DNA of 56,675 bases, taken from positions 1-56,675 of the forward strand of contig NZ_PDKN01000012.1 of NCBI RefSeq assembly GCF_004116335.1, in the 5' to 3' direction. The translations under genes and the position numbers were made by a program. The notes under the pieces are model-generated. The model had not been told where the DNA came from, made no database searches, and worked only from the letters and a program-made list of their open reading frames with translations. Positions within the stretch are counted from its first letter, which is position 1, and the number at the start of each line of letters is the position of its first letter. The DNA is from Candidatus Marinarcus aquaticus. GTDB taxonomy: Bacteria > Campylobacterota > Campylobacteria > Campylobacterales > Arcobacteraceae. Positions 41,833-50,535 of the stretch are shown one piece after another.

Positions 41833-42189
41833 TTACTCTTCGACGTCAATATCCCAGATGACGGATACCCCATATTCTTGGTTTAGGGTAATATATTTCT
41901 GATAGGTAATCTTTTCCTTATACTTCTTCGAATGAAACGTCACCATCACATCTTCCCCATTAAGAAGTGCCCTCACCTCTCTTTGTTTCAAATACTTTCC
42001 ATACTTTCGTAAAGCATTTTGCCAAATACGAAAATCACACGTAGCATCAGCAGTGAGTTCAAAGAGTTCGCCATCTTCAGAGTACCACTTGGCATTAGAA
42101 CAAGCATACAGCTCTACTTTCTTGCCATTAACCTCTTTTTTTCGAACCTCAATTTGCCCATCTTCACAATAGGGGCATTTGCCTAACAT
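41833..42189 (-). CDS. Small zinc-finger protein (topoisomerase C-terminal-like finger)
   Basis: The product is about 118 residues, starting at ATG 42189 so that it overlaps the MFS stop codon (TGATG). The N-terminus has GKCPYCEDGQIEVRKK, then YACSNAKW and a later Cys (ATCDFRIW), a Zn-ribbon like those in topoisomerase IA tails. The C-terminal half resembles a repeat of the same fold (VTFHSKKYKEKITYQKYITLN). It may bind nucleic acid. It is probably co-transcribed with the two upstream transporters. Confidence 0.7.
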   Translation of the reverse strand: MLGKCPYCEDGQIEVRKKEVNGKKVELYACSNAKWYSEDGELFELTADATCDFRIWQNALRKYGKYLKQREVRALLNGEDVMVTFHSKKYKEKITYQKYITLNQEYGVSVIWDIDVEE

Positions 42190-43334
42190 CAACTGTACGC
42201 CTTAAAATGGTTTCGATTAAAATGCACGAACAAAGTTATAAGTACAAGAACAAAGACAAAGGTTAACACCGTAGGATACCATCCAAAGTGTTCATAAATA
42301 ACCGCAGGTAGAAGTGAACCTACCGCTCCACCAATGTAATAAAAGGTCAAATACATGCCTGATGTGAGTGATTTTTGAGACTCCTTCATGGAGTTTGCTA
42401 AGCGTGTAGAGAGTGTATGCACGGTGAACATCCCAAAACAAAGCACAAAGACCATTGCAAAGACAAACCAGATATGGTCATTTAAAAATGCCAATGTGGC
42501 AAGAAAAAAGACTCCCAGCCCAAACATAATGGTACGCATCTCTTTTTTAAACAGTGCTGTGATTTTATGAATAGTAAGAGAAACCACAATACCCACACCA
42601 TAACCCAAATACAGTAAACCAATTTGTGCTTCAGTCACATCAGGCAATTGCTCTTTGATTCGAAATGGCACAATATTTAAAAGCCCAGAGAAGACAAAAA
42701 AGACCGTAAACATCAACATATATATCACGACAAATCGTTTGTCTTTTAAAATCATCACCACATCTTTGACTTTGGCTTTGGTCAGTGTTGCTTCCCCATT
42801 AAATGAGAGTTTAAAGATAAAATAAAGCCCCACAAGTAAAGCAACAGAGAGTGAAAAGAAGACATAACGCCACCCAAACTGTGTGGCAATGGCTCCGGAC
42901 ATAACCCGACCAATCAAACCTCCAAAAACCGTTGCAGCCACATAAAAAGACATGTTGCGTTTAATGTTTGCTTTGTCATTGGCCAAAATACTCATGGATG
43001 CAGTTAAAATAGCGGGTACAACAACCGCTTCACACGTACGCAAAAACAGAAAAACTTCATATGTGTTTGAAAATCCCAATGAAATATTGGTCACACACAA
43101 AATCAAAGAGGCGATAATCAACACTTTTTTTGCATTGATGCGCTCTAGAATATAACCATAAATAATAGGAGCCACTGCTAAGAAGAACATGATCACCGCA
43201 GTAAAAGAGGAAGCTTGTGTCACAGAGACACTGAACTCCTGCGCTAACAGTGGTTGCAACGGTTGCGTTGCATACATCACTGAAAGTAAGATAATGATTG
43301 TATAAACAACAATCCAGAAGTCAATTTTTTTCAT
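42189..43334 (-). CDS. MFS transporter
   Basis: The 381-residue protein has 12 predicted TMs and the MFS opening YATQPLQPLLAQEFSVS, with loop 2-3 motif GYILERINAKKVLI. The YATQPLLP start is typical of the YnfM/arabinose-efflux-like drug:H+ antiporter branch, so drug or metabolite efflux is likely. It shares one base with the NSS transporter stop (TAATG), giving coupled translation. Confidence 0.85.
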   Translation of the reverse strand: MKKIDFWIVVYTIIILLSVMYATQPLQPLLAQEFSVSVTQASSFTAVIMFFLAVAPIIYGYILERINAKKVLIIASLILCVTNISLGFSNTYEVFLFLRTCEAVVVPAILTASMSILANDKANIKRNMSFYVAATVFGGLIGRVMSGAIATQFGWRYVFFSLSVALLVGLYFIFKLSFNGEATLTKAKVKDVVMILKDKRFVVIYMLMFTVFFVFSGLLNIVPFRIKEQLPDVTEAQIGLLYLGYGVGIVVSLTIHKITALFKKEMRTIMFGLGVFFLATLAFLNDHIWFVFAMVFVLCFGMFTVHTLSTRLANSMKESQKSLTSGMYLTFYYIGGAVGSLLPAVIYEHFGWYPTVLTFVFVLVLITLFVHFNRNHFKAYS

Positions 43335-44680
43335 TAAAAGGAGATGACACCCATTTCATTGAGCATCACTAAAAGTACGGCAATGGGTGCAACCACACGC
43401 ATGATAAACAACCACACTTTATATAAATTTTCACCAATATAAGGAACCAACGCTTCTCGTGCCACTTTTTGATCCATAATATAACCCACGAAAACTGCCA
43501 CAATGATTCCACCTATAGGCATAAGAATGGCTGCAGAGATAAAGTCAAACCAATCAAACAGATTTTTACCTCCAAAAGTTAACAGTGAAGAGAACGCGGT
43601 GGTGTTTGATAAGAGCGTAAAGATACCAATAATATAAAAAATCACCGATACACTGTAGGTTGCTTTTTTTCGTTTCATGCCTCTTCGTTCTACCAGATAC
43701 ATCACCGTTGGTTCAAGCACAGAAACAGCAGAGGTCACAGCGGCAAAAGCTAAAGCAACGAAAAATGCAATCGCTAAAACCGTACCAATGCTTCCCATTT
43801 CATAAAAGACTGCAGGTAGCGTAATAAATACAAGCCCTGCCCCTTTTCCTGGTTCTTGACCAGCTGAAAACAAAATAGAGAAGATAATCAATCCAGCCAC
43901 AATGGCAATGAGGGTATCCATGATTACAATTGTTAATGAGGCTTTAACAATATTCACGCCCTTATCCAGTGAAGCAGCATACGTTAAAATGGTTACCATA
44001 CCAATAGAGAGTGTAAAGAAAGCGTGTCCCACTGCTACAATGATAGAACCCGATTTAAATTTGTCAATATTGGGAGAGAACATAAATGAAAGCGCTTGAG
44101 TGAAACCATCGAGTTGCACCGAATAAATAAGCAAAACAGCTAAGATGATAATCAGGGTAGGCATCAAGATGTTATTGAGTTTTTCAATCCCTTTTTTAAC
44201 CCCACGTGAAATCGTATAGGCAATCACAATAAATGCCAAGGTATAATAAAAGATCTGTGTCCACACATCTTTTTGAAGCAAGCTCATAAAGACGCTTTCA
44301 GCCTCTTGTACATTTGCAGGCAATGCGGTGGCAGCCACAACCACATAATTAAAAATCCAACCTACGACCACGGCATAAAACGACAGAATAAAAACTCCCG
44401 TTAGAAAAGTAAAACCTGAAAATTTCCAATATTTTTTCTTTGAAGGAGAGTGAGTTTCAAATGTAGTGACGGCATCTTTGTGTGCATAACTTCCAAGCAA
44501 CACTTCGCCAATAAAAATAGACATTCCAATAAACAACACGGTGGCAAGATAAACCAAGACGAAAACACCACCACCGTTTTCCCCTGCAATGTAGGGAAAC
44601 TTCCAAATATTTCCCAATCCTACGGCACTTCCTGCTGCTGCAAGAATGAACCCAATACGCGTAAATCGATTTTTATGCAT
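43334..44680 (-). CDS. Neurotransmitter:sodium symporter-family transporter
   Basis: The 448-residue LeuT-fold protein has 11 to 12 TMs. The TM1 signature RIGFILAAAGSAVGLGNIWKFPY carries the substrate and Na+ unwound segment; TM6-8 contain SFMFSPNIDKF and GHAFFTLSIGMVTILTYAAS. Bacterial NSS members import amino acids or indole-type compounds with Na+. The substrate is not predictable. Confidence 0.92.
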   Translation of the reverse strand: MHKNRFTRIGFILAAAGSAVGLGNIWKFPYIAGENGGGVFVLVYLATVLFIGMSIFIGEVLLGSYAHKDAVTTFETHSPSKKKYWKFSGFTFLTGVFILSFYAVVVGWIFNYVVVAATALPANVQEAESVFMSLLQKDVWTQIFYYTLAFIVIAYTISRGVKKGIEKLNNILMPTLIIILAVLLIYSVQLDGFTQALSFMFSPNIDKFKSGSIIVAVGHAFFTLSIGMVTILTYAASLDKGVNIVKASLTIVIMDTLIAIVAGLIIFSILFSAGQEPGKGAGLVFITLPAVFYEMGSIGTVLAIAFFVALAFAAVTSAVSVLEPTVMYLVERRGMKRKKATYSVSVIFYIIGIFTLLSNTTAFSSLLTFGGKNLFDWFDFISAAILMPIGGIIVAVFVGYIMDQKVAREALVPYIGENLYKVWLFIMRVVAPIAVLLVMLNEMGVISF

Positions 44681-44711
44681 ATCTGTCCTTTACTATGATA
44701 ATACAGACATC

Positions 44712-44744
44712 TCTCAAAAACCAATTGCACTGTGATTTTTGAGA
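44712..44744. terminator. Stem-loop between truA and the NSS gene
   Basis: TCTCAAAAA (44712-44720) and TTTTTGAGA (44736-44744) are perfect 9-bp arms around 15 nt. It probably ends the long housekeeping operon at truA, though no clean T-run follows on the minus strand. Confidence 0.45.
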
Positions 44745-44786
44745 AATATCTGGAAAATTATATCGAAGAAAGGCTGAAAAAATCGG

Positions 44787-45509
44787 TCAGTAGATTACTT
44801 TTGCGAGGTATAAACCATTGCCATTGATGGGGGTTTTAAAGCTTCGTTTCTCTTTTTTAAGTTGCAATTGAAGCTCTTTTATGGTGCGTTTTCCCAGAGA
44901 AATTTGAATTAAAAACCCCACCATCAATCGAATTTGTGAACGCAAATAAGAGTTGGCAGTGAATTTAAAGACATACAGATTTTTATGTTTATAAAATTTT
45001 GCTTGATAAATGTGTTTGATAAAGTTGGTTTTATCACTGCCTTGTTTATGAAAATACTCAAAATCATGTTCGCCTATAAAACACGTTATGGCTTCTTTGA
45101 TTTTTGCTTCATCCACTGTTTTAACATGTGTGATATACCGTGCATTAAAGGCCGTGAGTTCTTCTTGCGTGATGAAGTAACGATAGACTCTTTTTTTTGC
45201 ACTGAAACGTGCATGAAAATCATCGTTGACATGTTCTGCTTTTTTCACACGAATAGAGAGAGGAAGTTGATGATTGAGCAGTTTTTGAAGTTTTTTGAGG
45301 TCATGAAGATGTTCAGGTAACACGGTATTAAAAACCTGTCCAGTGGCATGCACACCTGCATCTGTACGTCCACTTAAGATGATTTTGGCTTGAACATTGA
45401 GTCGTTGAAATGCTGCTTCTAAAGCATCTTCAACAGAAGTTTTAGATGGTTGTTTTTGAGAACCGCTGTAATCTAAACCATCGTACGCAATGGTTATTTT
45501 GGTATTCAT
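44787..45509 (-). CDS. truA: tRNA pseudouridine(38-40) synthase
   Basis: TruA (240 residues) modifies uridines 38-40 in the anticodon arm. The catalytic Asp lies in LSGRTDAGVHATGQVF; YDGLDYSGSQKQP near the start and FTANSYLRSQIRLMVG near the end are typical. It is last in the leftward operon, 3 nt after the LptF/G gene. Confidence 0.96.
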   Translation of the reverse strand: MNTKITIAYDGLDYSGSQKQPSKTSVEDALEAAFQRLNVQAKIILSGRTDAGVHATGQVFNTVLPEHLHDLKKLQKLLNHQLPLSIRVKKAEHVNDDFHARFSAKKRVYRYFITQEELTAFNARYITHVKTVDEAKIKEAITCFIGEHDFEYFHKQGSDKTNFIKHIYQAKFYKHKNLYVFKFTANSYLRSQIRLMVGFLIQISLGKRTIKELQLQLKKEKRSFKTPINGNGLYLAKVIY

Positions 45510-45512
45510 ACC

Positions 45513-46529
45513 TCAATAGACCTTTTTAACGTTTCTATGATAGACATAATAACACAATACCATCCAAATAGGAGGAATGATATACAAAGCATTGAGCTGG
45601 ATTTTTTTAGACAAAAAATCAGCCATCACATAATAAATGACAATAAAAAGCACACTCCAAGGCACACTTCTGTTCTTTTCATATCGTGGGTTATAGTACC
45701 CAAAGGCAATGACTAAAAAAAGTGAGATAAAAGGGAAAACAGAGACCAAAATATAAAAAGTAAACTTATCCACATTATCATTTCGTCTGATTTTATCTTT
45801 CCAGTAATTAAATGAATCAGTAAAAATCTCAAACTCTGAATCATTAACTCTATCTGCAATGGTCATTTTTTCAAAATCAATTTGGTTGATTTCATCGGGT
45901 TTAAAATGAAAGAGTTTTCCATTATTTAATAAGAAGTTCAAATCTCCCTCTTGGTTCTGCATGGTCGCTGTCTTAGAGACAATAAACTGATCCGCATTAT
46001 CTTGGGTTTTAAAGAGTTTAACTTCTGAGTAAGTATTCTCTTTTTTATCCTCAATATAAATCATCCAATCTCCAAACTTCTGTCCAAATTCAGAAGATTT
46101 GATGTTAAAGTTGGCCTCTTTTTTCTTTACGGTCATCATCTGTTCAGTCAGGTGTCTTGTTTTGGGAATTAGTCCTAAAGAGACAATCAACAGCGCCACA
46201 GAAAGTACAAACGTCACAGGTAAGAATACTTGTAAAATACGTGTCGGTTTTAATCCAAAAGAGGTGATAACAATGAGTTCATACTCACTTGAAAGTTTCG
46301 ACAATGAAATCACCAATGAGATAAAAAATGAAATGGGCAATGTGTAAAAAATGATATTGGGTATGGTATACGCATACATCGTAAAAAGTTCAAATACATT
46401 GATGGTGACAACCGAGGTCAAAGCTGCAATTTTAACTAAAAATACAATTGATGTGATAAAAAAAAGTCCAAAAAATATAGGAAAAAATGTAATCGATAAT
46501 TGTGAAAAAATGTATTGATTTAACTTCAA
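45513..46529 (-). CDS. LptF/LptG-family LPS export permease
   Basis: The 338-residue YjgP/YjgQ-type protein has TMs near residues 10-35, 50-75, 95-120 and three at the C-terminus (about 265-335), with a periplasmic beta-jellyroll region of about 130-250. It works with LptB2 and the partner permease to extract LPS. The family does not easily separate F from G; the second copy is elsewhere. It overlaps the peptidase gene by 4 bp. Confidence 0.9.
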   Translation of the reverse strand: MKLNQYIFSQLSITFFPIFFGLFFITSIVFLVKIAALTSVVTINVFELFTMYAYTIPNIIFYTLPISFFISLVISLSKLSSEYELIVITSFGLKPTRILQVFLPVTFVLSVALLIVSLGLIPKTRHLTEQMMTVKKKEANFNIKSSEFGQKFGDWMIYIEDKKENTYSEVKLFKTQDNADQFIVSKTATMQNQEGDLNFLLNNGKLFHFKPDEINQIDFEKMTIADRVNDSEFEIFTDSFNYWKDKIRRNDNVDKFTFYILVSVFPFISLFLVIAFGYYNPRYEKNRSVPWSVLFIVIYYVMADFLSKKIQLNALYIIPPIWMVLCYYVYHRNVKKVY

Positions 46530-47299
46530 CTAAAAACCTTTGAAAATGAAAAAATATACTCTATAAAAAGTCCCAAACTCAAAAAAGGGATAAAGGCCAA
46601 CTGCCGTTGCTTTTTTACAAGGGTAAAATAGAGTGAGGGTATTATAGCAAAAAGTGCCGCAAAAAAAAGAGCCACAAAGCCAGAAAAGGTTCCAAGCAGC
46701 GCAGAAATGAGTGCAACTATAGGAATATCTCCCTCTCCTAATGCGGTTTGTTTTTTGAGTTTTTCATCTTTTAGAAGTCTGCTTTTAATGTTTTGAATAT
46801 AAAACGTTACAATAAAATTCAACAAAGAAAATCCACCTGCAAAGAGTAAAGCATCTTTTAATTGCTCAATGAAACTTCGAGAAGGCAAGAAAAAAACCAG
46901 CACCAAAACAAACAGCAACAAATAATCAGGTACCGCTTGATACTTGATATCAATGCCTGAAAGCACAATCAACGCATAAAAAAGGGCGGTCACAACCAAA
47001 AACTCTATCCCAAACTGCAATTTATAAAACAAAAGTGTGGTCACAAGGGCCGTAAGAGCTTCAACCATGGGGTATTGCCAACTGATTTTGGTATGGCAAG
47101 ATGAACAGTGACCTCTTAAAAAAACAAAAGAGATAAAGGGAATGTTTTCATACCATCGTATTTTAGTATGGCATGAAGGACAGTTTGAAGAGGTTAATAT
47201 AGAGAGGTTTAAAGGGAGACGCACAATCAATACATTTAAAAAAGAGCCCATACAAGCGCCTACTATAAATGCAATAATAAGTGCCTCATACTCCACCAA
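46526..47299 (-). CDS. pilD: Type IV prepilin peptidase (A24)
   Basis: This 257-residue polytopic protease/N-methyltransferase processes type IV prepilins and pseudopilins. The N-terminal cytoplasmic domain keeps both Cys pairs (SNCPSCHTKIRWYENIPF and HCSSCHTKISW). Catalytic Asp residues lie in SGIDIKYQAVPD and GEGDIPI. It overlaps uppS by 14 bp and lptF/G by 4 bp. No pilin or secretion genes are in the window. Confidence 0.92.
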   Translation of the reverse strand: MVEYEALIIAFIVGACMGSFLNVLIVRLPLNLSILTSSNCPSCHTKIRWYENIPFISFVFLRGHCSSCHTKISWQYPMVEALTALVTTLLFYKLQFGIEFLVVTALFYALIVLSGIDIKYQAVPDYLLLFVLVLVFFLPSRSFIEQLKDALLFAGGFSLLNFIVTFYIQNIKSRLLKDEKLKKQTALGEGDIPIVALISALLGTFSGFVALFFAALFAIIPSLYFTLVKKQRQLAFIPFLSLGLFIEYIFSFSKVFS

Positions 47300-47975
47300 A
47301 ACGCCGCTCTCTTTTTATAAAATCATCAATGATGTCATCTAAGTCATATTTTGTGAAATTGGGCCAAAATTTTTGTACAAAAAACATCTCAGCATATGCG
47401 CACTGCCACAACATAAAGTTTGAAATACGCACTTCACCACTTGTGCGAATCAGAATATCCACATCAGGAAAACCTGCTGTATCCAAACACGCTTCAATGT
47501 TCTCTTGGCTTATCTCCAAGCCTTTTTGAGTGAGTCTTTTCACTGCTCGTGTGATTTCATCTTGGCTTCCATAGTTCAACGCCAACACTTGGGTTAAACC
47601 TTTGTTTTTTGCCGTTGTTGATTCGGTGAGTGCAATCTGCTTTTGCAACGATTTTGAGAATTTACTCATATCCCCAATGGCTCTGAATCGAATATCATTT
47701 TGCATATAGATATCCAATTCACTTTTAAGATACTTCTCCAAAAGTTTCATCAAAAACTCTACTTCCAGTTTAGGACGATTCCAATTCTCCGTAGAAAAAG
47801 CGTACAAAGTTAAATACTTCACACCTAAAGCAGCACAGTGTTGTGTGATTTCACGCACCACTTTTGCACCCTCTTCATGTCCTGCTGTTCGTTTTAAATT
47901 TCGCTCTTTGGCCCAACGCCCATTTCCATCCATAATGATGGCAATGTGTTGAGGAAAGTTATTGTTACTGCTCAC
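47286..47975 (-). CDS. uppS: Undecaprenyl (isoprenyl) diphosphate synthase
   Basis: UppS (229 residues) condenses isopentenyl diphosphate units to make the C55 carrier for cell-wall and LPS synthesis. Motifs are IAIIMDGNGRWAKERNL, GHEEGAKVVREI, YAFSTENWNRPKLEV and VDILIRTSGEVRISNFMLWQ. It overlaps coaBC by 11 bp. Confidence 0.96.
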   Translation of the reverse strand: MSSNNNFPQHIAIIMDGNGRWAKERNLKRTAGHEEGAKVVREITQHCAALGVKYLTLYAFSTENWNRPKLEVEFLMKLLEKYLKSELDIYMQNDIRFRAIGDMSKFSKSLQKQIALTESTTAKNKGLTQVLALNYGSQDEITRAVKRLTQKGLEISQENIEACLDTAGFPDVDILIRTSGEVRISNFMLWQCAYAEMFFVQKFWPNFTKYDLDDIIDDFIKRERRFGGV

Positions 47976-49203
47976 TGAATTCCTTTTGCAAATGCGTTGC
48001 TAATGCTAAAGAGAGTTGCAATTTCTCTCCTGAAAAACTTACAGCCTCTTCTTTGTTTTTACAATAGAGTTCAATGCTATTTTGAGTCGATCCAAAACTC
48101 TTTGAGTCATTCAGTACATTTAAACACACAACATCCAACTCTTTTTTACTCAACATATTTTTAGCATTACTTGAAGCTACCAATTCATCCATCTCTGCTT
48201 TAAAACCAACAGAAATCACATCTTTTTTATCCAAAGAGTGCAAGATATCCATGTTCTGTTTCAACTCTATTTTCCACAACGTTCCCAAAAACTCTTTTTT
48301 GAGTTTTCCCTCTTGCACATTTTCAGGCACATAATCACTCACAGCTGCTACCATAAACAAATAGGGTGTTTTTGGACTGTTTTTTTTAGCTTTGTGCACG
48401 TTTTCTTGAAGATGTTCATACATCTCTTCACTGCTTTGCACAGGAACAACATGCATTGTTTTAGGCAAATTTTCATGCCCTCGAGTAGACACCAAACGCA
48501 CATTTGCCCCTTTTAAGTAGAATGCCAAAGCCAAACTTGAAGCCATTTTTCCTGAAGAGAAATTACTGATATAACGTACATCATCCAGTTTCTCAATCGT
48601 TCCACCGCCACTTAACACAACCTCACGATTGCTCCAATACTGCTCTTGTAACAACTCGCGTGCAGTGGCATAAAAGATATCTTCCACGTCACTCATCGCC
48701 CCATTGCCGATATCTCGGCATGCCAACTCTTTTGAAACGGGTTCGACCATCACGTAGTTGCTTTTTTGAAGAATTTCTAAACTCTCTTGAGTGATGGCAT
48801 TGTGCAACATATTAGTATTGGCTGCGGGGCAAAGCAGTTTTCTTTGAGGGTAGGCAATCGCTGTTTGTGTGAGCAGATTATCGGCAATGCCATGTCGCAG
48901 TTTATTAATGGTATTCACACTTGCAGGAGCTATGACGAAAATATCGGCCCACTTTCCTATGGCGATGTGATTATAAATAGAGTCTTTGTCCCAACACTCA
49001 CTCTCTTCTGTTAAGACAGTGTGTTGCGAGATAGTTTCAAAGGTCAATGCTGAAATAAAACGTTGTGCACTTTGAGTCATAATCACACGAACTTGGGCCC
49101 CTGCTTTCACATACAGACGTATAAGTTCCAGTGTTTTATACACCGCAATAGAACCTGTCACCGCGACGAGTATCTTTTTGTTGTTTAAAAGTTCTGCATG
49201 CAT
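47965..49203 (-). CDS. coaBC: Bifunctional phosphopantothenoylcysteine synthetase/decarboxylase CoaBC
   Basis: CoaBC (412 residues) performs two steps of coenzyme A synthesis. The N-terminal flavin-dependent decarboxylase (about 1-180) has GSIAVYKTLELIR and the active-site PAANTNM. The C-terminal synthetase (about 190-405) has SGGGTIEKLDDVRYISNFSSGKM and AAVSDYVP. It lies 12 nt after glmU. Confidence 0.96.
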   Translation of the reverse strand: MHAELLNNKKILVAVTGSIAVYKTLELIRLYVKAGAQVRVIMTQSAQRFISALTFETISQHTVLTEESECWDKDSIYNHIAIGKWADIFVIAPASVNTINKLRHGIADNLLTQTAIAYPQRKLLCPAANTNMLHNAITQESLEILQKSNYVMVEPVSKELACRDIGNGAMSDVEDIFYATARELLQEQYWSNREVVLSGGGTIEKLDDVRYISNFSSGKMASSLALAFYLKGANVRLVSTRGHENLPKTMHVVPVQSSEEMYEHLQENVHKAKKNSPKTPYLFMVAAVSDYVPENVQEGKLKKEFLGTLWKIELKQNMDILHSLDKKDVISVGFKAEMDELVASSNAKNMLSKKELDVVCLNVLNDSKSFGSTQNSIELYCKNKEEAVSFSGEKLQLSLALATHLQKEFSEQ

Positions 49204-49215
49204 GACTCTCCTTTT

Positions 49216-50526
49216 TTATTTATTGAAAAACTTGTAAAAATAGTCTTTGATGACTTTCAAAGGAGCTCTTGTAATTGCTAAAGAACCCTTTGAAATATTT
49301 TTTGTGATGGTACTTCCTGCAGCAATAATCACATCATCTTCTATGGTCACTGGAGCTACGAGTTGCGTATCACTTCCTACAAATACATTTTTCCCAATGA
49401 TGGTTTGATGTTTATTCATACCATCATAGTTGCACGTGATGGTTCCACAGCCAATATTCGTACCCTCATCAATTTCACAATCACCCAAATAGCTTAAATG
49501 GCCTGCTTTGACCCCTGTGAGTTTCGCTTTTTTGGTCTCTACAAAGTTTCCAATGTGCGTATCTTTAAGAACACTTCCTGGTCGAACGCGTCCCATTGGT
49601 CCCACATCTGAATCTTCTACAACAGAGTCTTCAACCACACTGTTAGTTTTAATGTGCGCATTAATCAATTTGCTGTTACCTAAAAGAGTTACGCCATTTT
49701 CTAAAATCGATTCACCCTCAATTTGAACCCCATACTCAATATAGATGGTATCAGGCAGTCGCATGATTACACCTTGCTTTAAAAAGGCCTCTTTGATTCT
49801 GTTTTGATGAATGACTTCTGCTTGGGAGAGTTCTACTTTGGAATTCACCCCTTTAAAGTTCTCAACACTCACAGCCAATGGTTTCAAACTCAAACCTTGA
49901 TTGATTGCCATTTCCACTAAGTCGGTGATGTAGTACTCTTTTTGAGCATTGTTGTTGTTAAGTTTTGGCAAGTGTTCGAGTAAAAATTGTGTATCAAACT
50001 GATAAATACCTGCATTGGCAGTTGTGATGGCCAATTCTTGTTCATTGGCATCTTTTTGTTCTACGATTTTTACAACGTTGCCATTTTCAACAACCACTCG
50101 ACCATAACCATCCGCACTATCAAGTTCTAAAACAGACATTACAATGGTAGCATCAATATCAAACTTCTCCAACTCACTTGCTTGAATCAATGGCATGTCG
50201 GCATTAAGTACCAACGTCTTTTCATGTGTAGGAGTGATATTCATCACTGCCCCACCCGTTCCTGGATAGTTTTCATGGTCTTGTACTACAAATTTCAGTT
50301 GTCCTGTTTCAAGCTCTTTTTGAAAAAATTGTTCCATGCTGCTTTGTACTCTTTGAGCTTGATGATAAATCACCACGGTGATGTCATCGCTTAATTTGAG
50401 TGACTCTAAAATAGAGTAATACAACATTGGTTTACCCGAAATCGTATGCAACACTTTTGGTGTTGTTGATTTCATTCGTGTTCCTGCACCTGCAGCTAAA
50501 ATAATAATTGATAAATTTTTTTTCAT
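49216..50526 (-). CDS. glmU: Bifunctional GlcNAc-1-P acetyltransferase/uridyltransferase GlmU
   Basis: GlmU (436 residues) makes UDP-GlcNAc for peptidoglycan and LPS. The N-terminal uridyltransferase shows ILAAGAGTRMKSTTPKVLH and NYPGTGGAVMN. The C-terminal half is a left-handed beta-helix with hexapeptide repeats (IGNFVETKKAKL, HLSYLGDCEIDEGTNIGCGT, NYDGMNKHQTIIGKN). It lies 9 nt after the ankyrin gene. Confidence 0.97.
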   Translation of the reverse strand: MKKNLSIIILAAGAGTRMKSTTPKVLHTISGKPMLYYSILESLKLSDDITVVIYHQAQRVQSSMEQFFQKELETGQLKFVVQDHENYPGTGGAVMNITPTHEKTLVLNADMPLIQASELEKFDIDATIVMSVLELDSADGYGRVVVENGNVVKIVEQKDANEQELAITTANAGIYQFDTQFLLEHLPKLNNNNAQKEYYITDLVEMAINQGLSLKPLAVSVENFKGVNSKVELSQAEVIHQNRIKEAFLKQGVIMRLPDTIYIEYGVQIEGESILENGVTLLGNSKLINAHIKTNSVVEDSVVEDSDVGPMGRVRPGSVLKDTHIGNFVETKKAKLTGVKAGHLSYLGDCEIDEGTNIGCGTITCNYDGMNKHQTIIGKNVFVGSDTQLVAPVTIEDDVIIAAGSTITKNISKGSLAITRAPLKVIKDYFYKFFNK

Positions 50527-50535
50527 AGACCTTCC